Positions 1 to 6,171 of a stretch of DNA of 15,912 nt are shown here, piece after piece (the first letter of the stretch is position 1; the number at the start of each line of letters is the position of its first letter). The stretch spans positions 1 to 15,912 of the forward strand of contig WTGT01000111.1 in NCBI GenBank assembly GCA_011523445.1. The letters run 5' to 3'. The position numbers and the translations under genes are program-made. Source of the DNA: Paracoccaceae bacterium (lineage in GTDB: Bacteria > Pseudomonadota > Alphaproteobacteria > Rhodobacterales > Rhodobacteraceae). The notes under the pieces were generated by a model. The model had not been told where the DNA came from, searched no databases, and saw only the letters and a list, made by a program, of their open reading frames with translations.

Positions 1-550
1 AACTTACCACCGAACCATTAACCAGACTGGCTTGCTTGCTTTGCTTACCGATTGGCAAGGGATATTCAATGGTGAATTCCATTTCGAAAGTATCCGATGG
101 ATAAAGCGATGCATGTGCTCCGGTGCTTGTATCCTCAAAATGGACCGGCTTGAGTACCTTAAGAATTTTTTGGGGTGTTCCCTGGTTTTGCAAACCGGAT
201 TCCAGAAATTTCAAAACGAATTCCCTGGCACTGCCATCAAGTGCAGGAATCTCTTCACCGGAAATCAACACCTTGGCATTGCTGATTCCACAGGCAACGA
301 AAGCAGCAAGTAGGTGCTCTGTTGTTTTTACCTTTAAACCCAAGGAGTTGCCCAAGGTTGTACATCTGAGGGTATCTACTACATTTCTAAAATTGGCGGG
401 TATACAGTTATTCTTATCCTCACAATCAGTTCTATAAAACTGAATGCCAAAATCGGAAGGTGCCGGGAGTATTGTAATACGAGAATTCTTACCGGAGTGA
501 AGACCCGCTCCGACAAAACTAACCTCGTTTTTTATTGTTGATTGGGTCAT
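1..550 (-). CDS. lpxC: UDP-3-O-acyl-N-acetylglucosamine deacetylase LpxC (partial, 3' end outside window)
   Basis: This is the first 183 codons of LpxC, the zinc-dependent cytoplasmic deacetylase that performs the first committed step of lipid A synthesis. The translation shows the family's N-terminal signature: VGAGLHSG (residues 13-20), then NVVDT, TTLGN, KTTEHLLAA (75-83) and EIPALDGSA. E78 and H79 fall exactly where the E. coli enzyme has its general base and first zinc ligand. The remaining ligands lie beyond the left edge. The start is ATG at 550-548, with the purine-rich stretch GGGAAGGG 2 nt upstream. It follows the putative anti-sigma gene by 119 bp, with its own likely promoter between. 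In many alphaproteobacteria lpxC sits behind ftsZ; here the upstream neighbour is a sigma/anti-sigma pair instead. The identification is strong; only the C-terminal half is unseen. Confidence 0.95.
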   Translation of the reverse strand, partial: MTQSTIKNEVSFVGAGLHSGKNSRITILPAPSDFGIQFYRTDCEDKNNCIPANFRNVVDTLRCTTLGNSLGLKVKTTEHLLAAFVACGISNAKVLISGEEIPALDGSAREFVLKFLESGLQNQGTPQKILKVLKPVHFEDTSTGAHASLYPSDTFEMEFTIEYPLPIGKQSKQASLVNGSVVS

Positions 551-576
551 TGCCCTTCCCTTTGCTTGCACGTTGC

Positions 577-605
577 AATTTAGATTCTTTTGTTGGAAAT
601 GACAA
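577..605 (-). promoter_or_regulatory. Putative sigma-70 promoter of lpxC
   Basis: On the minus strand TTGTCA (605-600, 5 of 6 matches to TTGACA) is followed after exactly 17 nt by TAAATT (582-577, 4 of 6 to TATAAT). Transcription would start near 570, leaving a leader of about 20 nt before the lpxC ATG. The position suits an lpxC promoter independent of the sigma-factor operon upstream. This is a motif match only. Confidence 0.4.
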
Positions 606-669
606 TTAAACGATTGTATCAATATATTACATTTGCCAGTACCAGCTTTTAACATCTCCCGGAATGAAA

Positions 670-1044
670 CTAACCTACGTCAAGTTGGAGCAATTCCTCA
701 AGATTACCATAAATTTCGAAGCCATTGGGATCAGGATACATACCCAAGGCACTCAGGGTCATGACTTCCAATTCATCGGCAGCATAGTATCCGAGTATTG
801 CTCCAATCACAGTAGAGGCCAGGACAATACCGGTTCCAATCGGGGAAACTCTACGTCCAAACTGCAACAACCGCTGGGTCAGGAGAACTTTGGTGGCATT
901 TACACGATAATTCTTGGTAAAGCCAGACTGGACCTCAAGTGCATCTTGAAATAGAACCTCTTCAAAATCCTTCCGGAGGGGGAACTCTTGGATTTTGGCC
1001 TCCTCCAGAAATTTTTCCATTTCAACTTTATCTTGAGGTTCCAT
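670..1044 (-). CDS. Small single-TM protein, probable anti-sigma factor of the adjacent ECF sigma
   Basis: A 124-residue protein with an acidic, Leu-rich cytoplasmic-looking N-terminus (about 1-65), one hydrophobic glycine-containing membrane segment (about 69-88, from SPIGTG to YY) and a short acidic tail of about 35 residues. There is no signal peptide and no zinc-binding HxxxCxxC motif. The start chosen is ATG at 1044-1042: it lies 5 nt after the sigma-factor stop and 8 nt after a GGAAAGAG ribosome site inside the end of the sigma gene. A TTG at 1062 also opens the frame but has no such site. Placement directly behind an ECF sigma gene, the size and the single TM segment all fit a membrane anti-sigma factor, of the kind alphaproteobacteria often carry behind ECF genes. 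The function rests on context and topology, not on a recognised domain. Confidence 0.6.
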   Translation of the reverse strand: MEPQDKVEMEKFLEEAKIQEFPLRKDFEEVLFQDALEVQSGFTKNYRVNATKVLLTQRLLQFGRRVSPIGTGIVLASTVIGAILGYYAADELEVMTLSALGMYPDPNGFEIYGNLEELLQLDVG

Positions 1045-1049
1045 CAAAC

Positions 1050-1601
1050 TTACTCTTTCCAACCCAGCGTGGAATGTTGATCCATCAAAATTTCTCGCAT
1101 TTTTTTCATGCCTCTGGAATAAAGCCCCTCGATACTTTCTACACTGGCTGACATAATTTGAGCAACTTCCTTGTTCCCATGCCCTTCAAAATACTTTAGT
1201 ACGATGACCTGATTTTGCTTTGCAGGCAATTGTCCTAAGGCAATCTGGATTGCCCTGATCCGATCTTGATGTATCAGACCTGCAACCTGACTTTCAGATG
1301 CATCCACTTCTTCGGTTGCCTTGTCAATGAATCTTTCCCTTTCTCTTATCCTATCAATGCACAAATTTGATGCAACACGCCATAACCATGTCGAAATTCT
1401 GGCTTTGCCAGGTTCCCATTTGGGTGCAAATTGCCACAATCTTACCATTGTTTCCTGGACAATTTCTTCGGCATCACTCGTATTTCCCAAACTTCTACAG
1501 GCCATCCTATAGAGCTGAGGTGAATATTTCTCAATCAATATTCTGGCTGCCACAGATTCACCCTGAACGAACCTCTTTAATAATTCATCATCCTCATTCA
1601 A
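1050..1601 (-). CDS. ECF-type RNA polymerase sigma factor (sigma-70 family, group 4)
   Basis: A 183-residue sigma factor with only the sigma-2 and sigma-4 regions. Sigma-2 (about 20-88) contains DAEEIVQETMVRLW (43-56) for core binding and STWLWRVASNLCIDRIR (70-86) for -10 recognition. Sigma-4 (about 117-172) has the helix-turn-helix around LPAKQNQVIVLKYFEG and NKEVAQIM. No sigma-3 or C-terminal extension is present, the usual ECF layout. The only early in-frame start is TTG at 1601: an in-frame TAG lies 9 nt upstream, and no upstream ATG or GTG exists. Only a weak AGAG precedes it, so translation may be low. It directs polymerase to a dedicated regulon, which here may include the operon itself. 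Its partner is probably the small TM protein just downstream, and the exported EF-hand protein upstream may feed it a signal. Confidence 0.92.
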   Translation of the reverse strand: MNEDDELLKRFVQGESVAARILIEKYSPQLYRMACRSLGNTSDAEEIVQETMVRLWQFAPKWEPGKARISTWLWRVASNLCIDRIRERERFIDKATEEVDASESQVAGLIHQDRIRAIQIALGQLPAKQNQVIVLKYFEGHGNKEVAQIMSASVESIEGLYSRGMKKMREILMDQHSTLGWKE

Positions 1602-1658
1602 AGGAAATCTCTATCCCAAAATATTCAAAATAATTGTCCTCTGACAGGCAAATAAATA

Positions 1659-1685
1659 TATCTGGTCCCATCTCGGGACCAGATA
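1659..1685 (-). terminator. Hairpin between EF-hand gene and sigma gene (terminator or attenuator)
   Basis: A perfect 11-bp inverted repeat (TATCTGGTCCC / GGGACCAGATA) with a 5-nt loop lies 9 nt after the EF-hand stop codon. On the minus strand it is followed by an A/T-rich stretch, TATTTATTTG, not a clean U run. It would end or weaken transcripts leaving the EF-hand gene before the sigma gene, so the sigma gene would be expressed less than the EF-hand gene, or the hairpin protects the upstream mRNA end. Confidence 0.6.
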
Positions 1686-1694
1686 ATTTGAAGA

Positions 1695-2228
1695 TCATTC
1701 ACCTTTGTATTTTTTGTTACCACGCTTTTCAGATTTCCAATTCCCTTTTTTGTCCATGGATCTGCCTTCATTGAATTCAACTTCCGAGATGGCACCATCA
1801 CCATCTCTATCCAGCTTTTTCAACATCCTGTCAAAATCCATCCTCTTGGCAGGCATTTCATCCGAGCTGATCATTCCGTCATCATTATCATCGATCTTGT
1901 CAAACATTCTGCTTATACGTGATTTCCTTCTTTCTGAAATTTGATCATCAAGCCTTGATGACCATTCCTCTTCGGAAATCATGCCATCCCCATTCAAGTC
2001 AATGTTATTGAACCGTTCTTCGTGGTAGATCTCAATATCCTCGGTAGTAATCATGCCATCATTATTGGTATCCAATTCAGCGAAAGTGATCTGATAACCC
2101 TTGCCCCACTTTGATTTGCCGAAATTACCCTTTCCACTATCATCGGCATGGGCAGAATATCCATACAGGCATATGGTCAAAATACCTGTGAACATTACAG
2201 CCATTGCCCTAAAACCTAACCTAATCAT
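1695..2228 (-). CDS. Exported protein with four canonical EF-hand calcium-binding loops
   Basis: A 177-residue protein with a Sec signal peptide (basic MIRLGFR, hydrophobic core, likely cleavage after SAHA at about residue 28). Four complete 12-residue EF-hand loops follow: D53-D64 (DTNNDGMITTED), D77-E88 (DLNGDGMISEEE), D113-E124 (DDNDDGMISSDE) and D140-E151 (DRDGDGAISEVE). All carry D-x-N/D-x-D-G with a hydrophobic residue at position 8; only the first ends in Asp rather than Glu at position 12, which can lower Ca affinity. The tail is Lys-rich. The start is ATG at 2228 with GAGGAAA about 7 nt upstream. It therefore very likely binds Ca2+ in the periplasm or outside the cell. Standing first, ahead of an ECF sigma gene and a probable membrane anti-sigma gene, it may be the sensor or a target of that sigma factor; this role is inference. 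Confidence 0.85.
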   Translation of the reverse strand: MIRLGFRAMAVMFTGILTICLYGYSAHADDSGKGNFGKSKWGKGYQITFAELDTNNDGMITTEDIEIYHEERFNNIDLNGDGMISEEEWSSRLDDQISERRKSRISRMFDKIDDNDDGMISSDEMPAKRMDFDRMLKKLDRDGDGAISEVEFNEGRSMDKKGNWKSEKRGNKKYKGE

Positions 2229-2531
2229 GTTAATTTCCTCAGTAACAACTTCTTGCCAATATCAACAATTAATTAGTTATACGGGCACTCATCCAATTTC
2301 CGTTATCTTTACTTATATTTTTTATTCACTAGAATTAGTAACTGATACGCAAAAAAGGCAATAAGGATTATTGTGGATAAGGTTGGGTTGATGAGCAGTT
2401 AACAGACCGGAGTAACGAACGAATCGGGATGCTGGTAAATTCTATTTTCCCGATACAATTTGAGAGGTCGTGTTATTGATAAATCACGATAAATATCATT
2501 AATCAGAATTTCATTTACAGGTATAACGATC
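2229..2531. other. Divergent intergenic region between EF-hand gene and mtgA
   Basis: An A+T-rich 303-bp stretch without a convincing gene. It must hold the promoters for both outward genes. For mtgA, TTTACT (2308-2313) and TAGAAT (2330-2335) with a 16-nt spacer are a possible pair, leaving a long leader of about 190 nt. That leader has a 7-bp stem (ATCGGGA at 2423-2429 and TCCCGAT at 2448-2454, loop 18 nt) and a direct repeat of GATAAAT around 2479-2495. I see no well-spaced ECF-type promoter for the EF-hand gene. Confidence 0.4.
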
Positions 2532-3233
2532 TTGAAGATTTTAAAAAAAAGACCTCTTGATGAAAAACCCGGTTTCTGGAAGAAAATCGTCAGGTTATTG
2601 CTCAAAATAGTAATAATAATGCCAATAATCCTGGTTTTGATACTATTTTCCTTCAGCCTGATAAACCCACCCTTTTCCTTTCAAATGGCCAAATCGTTTA
2701 TCAGTCATGGTACTATCAATCATGAATGGATCGATTATGAAGAATTGCCTGAAGGGTTGGCACTGTCCCATTTGGTAACAGAAGACGAATTTTTTTGCAT
2801 GCATTGGGGTTTTGACCTTAACTCCTCCCGTGACCGCGATAAGAAAAAACCAACAACACTTACCCAAAAAGCCGTTCAAAGCCTTTTTCTGGGGAGCACT
2901 GATCAAAATTTGCGCAGGATGCTAGAAACGCCTCTTAGCCTTTTGGTTGAAATCTTCTGGTCAAAAAAAAGAATTTTGGAGTTCTATCTTAATTACGTAA
3001 GATCAAGTACCTCAGTTTTTGGAGTGGCTGCAGCATCCCAAACCATTCTGAAGAAAAATATCGAATCCCTTACTCCGGAGGAAAGTGCATTATTGACCGT
3101 CATGCTTGAAGCACCAAATGGTGTTGATCCTTTCGATTTGCCCCCTGAATTGAAACTGAGGGCCGAATGGATTGTTGAGAAAATTGAAGCGATAAAGGCG
3201 GAAGGACTAGCCGATTGTTTGATTGACGACTAA
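2532..3233 (+). CDS. mtgA: Monofunctional peptidoglycan glycosyltransferase (GT51 family, MtgA-like, divergent)
   Basis: A 233-residue membrane-anchored protein that would polymerise lipid II into glycan strands on the outer face of the inner membrane. A basic N-terminus and one TM helix (about 21-44) precede the GT51 domain. Recognisable blocks are TEDEFFCMHWGFD (83-95; E84 matches the catalytic Glu of the SEDxxF motif), TTLTQKAVQSLFL (108-120), an acidic residue at E140, SKKRILEFYLNYV (144-156), FGVAAASQ (163-170) and LTPEESALLTVMLEAPN. The usual R-GG-S-TITQQ block is degraded: the glycine pair is replaced by Lys/Pro and the second Gln by Lys, and the segment before it is short. The length is normal for MtgA. 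TTG at 2532 is the first start after an in-frame TAA at 2490 and is needed to include the TM helix, but it has only a weak AGG upstream. The family call is secure; full activity is not certain. Confidence 0.85.
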   Translation: MKILKKRPLDEKPGFWKKIVRLLLKIVIIMPIILVLILFSFSLINPPFSFQMAKSFISHGTINHEWIDYEELPEGLALSHLVTEDEFFCMHWGFDLNSSRDRDKKKPTTLTQKAVQSLFLGSTDQNLRRMLETPLSLLVEIFWSKKRILEFYLNYVRSSTSVFGVAAASQTILKKNIESLTPEESALLTVMLEAPNGVDPFDLPPELKLRAEWIVEKIEAIKAEGLADCLIDD

Positions 3234-3264
3234 CAATATTATCAATTCGCAACTCAAGCAAGTA

Positions 3265-4146
3265 TTAACTTCGCAAGATATATTCCTGCATCAACAAATT
3301 GCTGACAAAACTTTTACCACGTCCCTTTTCTACCTGTCTTGCCTGCCTGTTGGCAAGATATTCGGACAAACCTGCATGTCCAGGTAACTTTTCATTCATA
3401 ATCTCGGTGACATAACGCAGATCCTTGAGTGAGTTTTCGATGGTAAACCTACTGCCGTCATAATTTCCGGAAAGATATGGTTTTACCATTTTTTCCAATG
3501 TACCCGATCGAACAGCTCCCGCACTCATGACATCATATAATGCCTGCCGATCAACCCCCTTTTGTTCCGCACATAAAAAGGCATCAGCCAGCAGAATGGT
3601 CATTCCTTGGGATACAAGGTTGTTCAATAGCTTGGCAATGTTGCCTGAACCCACCTCACCGAAATGACGCATGACCTTGGAGTAAACACCAATTATGGAT
3701 ACTACCAGGTGGTAGTCCTCCTGAGTACAGCCAACGAGCGAAGCCAACTCACCCTCAACAGCCTGGATTGGACCTCCGGTTACAGGTGCATCTGCAAATA
3801 TTGCTCCATTTTCCCTTAGGCGGTCGGCAATTCCCTTGCTCGTTTCAGGCTTAGATGTCGTGGTGTCTATCCAGAACATTCCAGACTTGAATTCGGGAAC
3901 CAGAACCTCTGCAACCTTGTCAACGATTTCAGCGTTGGGCAGACATGAAACCAGGCCATCTGTATCCAGGAGTACATCTTTGGGTCTTGTGGCCAAACTT
4001 GCTCCCATTTTTTTCAACTTCATGATAGGTTCAGGATTTCTGTGTTGCAGGACCTTAACTTCAATACCGCTTTCAAGCAGGCATTTGGCTATGCCAAAAC
4101 CCATCAGCCCAGCACCCAAGAATCCAATTTTTCGAACTTTAGCCAT
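3265..4146 (-). CDS. NAD(P)-dependent 3-hydroxyisobutyrate dehydrogenase-family reductase (tartronate-semialdehyde-reductase-like)
   Basis: A 293-residue beta-hydroxyacid dehydrogenase. The N-terminal Rossmann fold has GFLGAGLMG (8-16). The substrate signature DAPVTGG (119-125) with the following EGELASLVG, and the active-site lysine in GNIAKLLNN (K172), are intact. After the lysine comes the usual all-helical C-terminal domain. The family oxidises or reduces small beta-hydroxy acids such as 3-hydroxyisobutyrate, glycerate/tartronate semialdehyde or succinate semialdehyde. As the last gene of the operon, overlapping the PdxA-like gene by 8 nt and so probably translated by coupling, it most likely reduces the aldehyde released by the aldolase, as GarR does in glucarate breakdown; the substrate is inferred. 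Its 3' end converges on mtgA with only 31 bp between and no clear terminator. Confidence 0.88.
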   Translation of the reverse strand: MAKVRKIGFLGAGLMGFGIAKCLLESGIEVKVLQHRNPEPIMKLKKMGASLATRPKDVLLDTDGLVSCLPNAEIVDKVAEVLVPEFKSGMFWIDTTTSKPETSKGIADRLRENGAIFADAPVTGGPIQAVEGELASLVGCTQEDYHLVVSIIGVYSKVMRHFGEVGSGNIAKLLNNLVSQGMTILLADAFLCAEQKGVDRQALYDVMSAGAVRSGTLEKMVKPYLSGNYDGSRFTIENSLKDLRYVTEIMNEKLPGHAGLSEYLANRQARQVEKGRGKSFVSNLLMQEYILRS

Positions 4147-5155
4147 TGGCCTGTTCCCAATTCATGACCATTGTACCGGCAAGTTCGAATGCATTGCGAA
4201 ATGCACCAATGTCGGCAATACCCAAACCGGCTATATCAAAGGCTGTACCATGGGCTGCTGTCGTTATGGGGTACGGAATACCTCCCAAAACCGTAACACC
4301 TCTATCAAAACCCAATAGCTTGAGAGCTATCTGTCCCTGATCATGATACATGGTTACAATCGCATCCACCTCGTTGTTTTTATATTTCAGAAAAACCGTA
4401 TCCGAAGGCCAGGGACCGTCTACTGCAATTTGCTTCAAGGCAGCTTTTTTTACCGAAGGTGCAATGACATCGATTTCTTCGGTTCCGAAATTACCTCCGT
4501 CACCGGCATGTGGATTTAAGGCGGCAACTGCTATGCGGGGTCGCTTTACACCAGAACGCTTCAGGGTTCTGTTGATGAGATCTATCGAGTTGATTATTCT
4601 TGTTTCATTTATGGCATCCGATACCTCTTTCAGGGCGATATGGCTGGTTACCCTGCTGGTCCAGAATCCATCCAGCGTATTGAGCTCTGTAATGTAACCC
4701 TCATAATTCAGATAATCCTTCATGTGGTGAAGTTCGTCCTGGAACCTCAATCCACTCAGTTTGAGGGCTTCCTTGTTGAAGGGAGCAAAAACAAGGGCTT
4801 CAATAATTCCCTGCTTCAACAAATCCAGTCCTAAATTCAAATTGGCCATGGCTGAAGTTCCCGAAGCAAGTGTAACCTCGCCTATGACTATTTCCTCCGG
4901 ATTTATGGTAGGATTTTCAAAATGGGCAAAGGAAGGGACATTTATCCAATCATCTTTCCATGCATCAACTGGATAAAGATCATAGCCTTTATCCGCCTGT
5001 GCTTGTCCCAGTTCAAAAACATGCCTGTCTCCAATCAGTAATATATCATTACTGGTTGACACGTCCTCAATATTGAGAAGTTTAGCAATCAATTCGGTTC
5101 CGATTCCACTCGGATCGCCAGGAATTATACCAATCCTCGGTTTTCTTTCTGTCAT
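4139..5155 (-). CDS. PdxA-family (4-phosphoerythronate/threonate-type) NAD-dependent dehydrogenase
   Basis: A 338-residue PdxA-superfamily protein. Typical blocks are GIIPGDPSGIGTE near the N-terminus, ELHHMKDYL, ALNPHAGDGGNFGTEE, MYHDQGQIALKLL and the C-terminal GGIPYPITTAAHGTAFDIAG. The histidines of the metal site and the GDPxGIG phosphate-binding loop are present. True PdxA makes vitamin B6; PdxA2 paralogues in sugar-acid operons oxidise D-erythronate- or D-threonate-4-phosphate. The operon position argues for the second kind. However, the DUF1537 kinase that normally supplies the phosphorylated substrate is missing here, so the real substrate is open. The start is uncertain: ATG at 5155 has AGGA only 2 nt upstream, while a TTG at 5176 would add seven residues and sits 17 nt after an AGGAGAG. 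ATG is preferred because the conserved region begins right behind it. Confidence 0.85.
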   Translation of the reverse strand: MTERKPRIGIIPGDPSGIGTELIAKLLNIEDVSTSNDILLIGDRHVFELGQAQADKGYDLYPVDAWKDDWINVPSFAHFENPTINPEEIVIGEVTLASGTSAMANLNLGLDLLKQGIIEALVFAPFNKEALKLSGLRFQDELHHMKDYLNYEGYITELNTLDGFWTSRVTSHIALKEVSDAINETRIINSIDLINRTLKRSGVKRPRIAVAALNPHAGDGGNFGTEEIDVIAPSVKKAALKQIAVDGPWPSDTVFLKYKNNEVDAIVTMYHDQGQIALKLLGFDRGVTVLGGIPYPITTAAHGTAFDIAGLGIADIGAFRNAFELAGTMVMNWEQANG

Positions 5156-5198
5156 CTTCCTAATATAAAATTGCAATTTTCAAATTATCGGTACTCTC

Positions 5199-6110
5199 CT
5201 ATTTACCCCAAGACAAGACTGCGGGATCATGGATTTTCAGTAATTCCATAAGCAAATTTCTGGCTTGAGGTCGTAACCTTTCGATCGGATGCCGACAATA
5301 ACTTGATGTGATAATTCCACCCTCGACCATTGCTTCCTTGGTAGCTCTAAACCCGCATTGTCGGTTTTCATGATTAATTATGGGCAAAACGGCATCATAT
5401 TGCTCTCTGGCACTGGATTTGCTACCTGTCAAAAAGGAAATGATCACGGGACGGATCAGGTCCGGAATCAATGCTGATGTCATCGAACCTGTAGCTCCAG
5501 CTTCCAGATCGGCATAGAGGGTTATGCCCTCCTCACCATCAAAAGGGCCTTCAATATGTTGATCGGCAAGCTTGAGCAGATTGTAGATTTTTTCTGCAGC
5601 ACCGATTGACTCAATCTTGAACAGTTCCAGCATTTCAATGCTTTGTGCCAATTCTGCCAATAGTGGAACTGATAAGGGTACTCCAGATAGTGGTGCATCC
5701 TGGAGCATTATCGGAATTCCCACATCACCCATTTCCTTGAAGTGATCAAGTATCTGGTTTGGTGAACCCTTCAGAAGGGTACCATGGTAAGGTGGCATGG
5801 CCATAACGATTGAGGCACCTTCGGCAAGGGCCGATTTTGCCCTTTCACAGGCAATTTTCGTTGAAAAATGACTGATGGTGACAATCAATGGCATTCGTCC
5901 CGCAACATGGTTGATGCAAACCTTCTGCAACAGGTTTCTTTCTTCATCGGAAAGCGAAAACTGTTCCGAGTAATTGGCTAGGATACAGGCACCGTCTACC
6001 TTCTGGTCAATGAGAAAATCCAACGTTCTCTTTTGACCCTCAAGGTCAAGATTCCCCTGATCGTCAAAGACAGTAGGTACGACTGGCCAAATTCCCTTGT
6101 ATTTCTTCAT
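5199..6110 (-). CDS. Dihydrodipicolinate synthase (DapA)-family aldolase/lyase
   Basis: A 303-residue TIM-barrel class I aldolase of the DapA/N-acetylneuraminate lyase superfamily. The start GIWPVVPTVFDDQGNLD is typical, and the Schiff-base lysine is K165 in LFKIES. Two usual DHDPS features differ. The TGE substrate loop reads ANYSEQF (about 45-51), and the YNxP motif with the catalytic Tyr reads LQDAP (136-140), so Gln occupies the Tyr position. It is therefore not a lysine-pathway DHDPS. Between the dehydratase and two dehydrogenases it most likely cleaves a 2-keto-3-deoxy sugar acid to pyruvate plus an aldehyde; a decarboxylating dehydratase of the same fold is the alternative. Its TAG stop overlaps an AGGAGAG that may serve the next gene. 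A gap of 61 bp separates it from the dehydratase upstream. Confidence 0.85.
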   Translation of the reverse strand: MKKYKGIWPVVPTVFDDQGNLDLEGQKRTLDFLIDQKVDGACILANYSEQFSLSDEERNLLQKVCINHVAGRMPLIVTISHFSTKIACERAKSALAEGASIVMAMPPYHGTLLKGSPNQILDHFKEMGDVGIPIMLQDAPLSGVPLSVPLLAELAQSIEMLELFKIESIGAAEKIYNLLKLADQHIEGPFDGEEGITLYADLEAGATGSMTSALIPDLIRPVIISFLTGSKSSAREQYDAVLPIINHENRQCGFRATKEAMVEGGIITSSYCRHPIERLRPQARNLLMELLKIHDPAVLSWGK

Positions 6111-6171
6111 TGGTTCATTCCGTCCGTAAAATTATTGGGGTAAATTTATATGATACAAAATCCGAAACCCA

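Noticed and set aside
2272..2305. ECF-like promoter pair on the minus strand (GGAAAT and CGTATA) before the EF-hand gene
   Set aside because: The spacer is only 12 nt, against the 15-17 nt expected, so it is not reported as an autoregulatory promoter.
2399..2605. A 68-codon minus-strand frame across the start of mtgA
   Set aside because: It overlaps the mtgA TM region, has no family features, and is explained as a shadow frame.
3234..3264. Repeated TTCGCAA between the convergent mtgA and reductase genes as a bidirectional terminator
   Set aside because: The copies are direct, not inverted, and there is no stem with a T run.
5160..5183. A seven-codon TTG mini-frame before the PdxA-like gene, 10 nt after AGGAGAG
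   Set aside because: Too short, with a poor start codon; probably the ribosome site acts in translation of the dehydrogenase itself or is chance.
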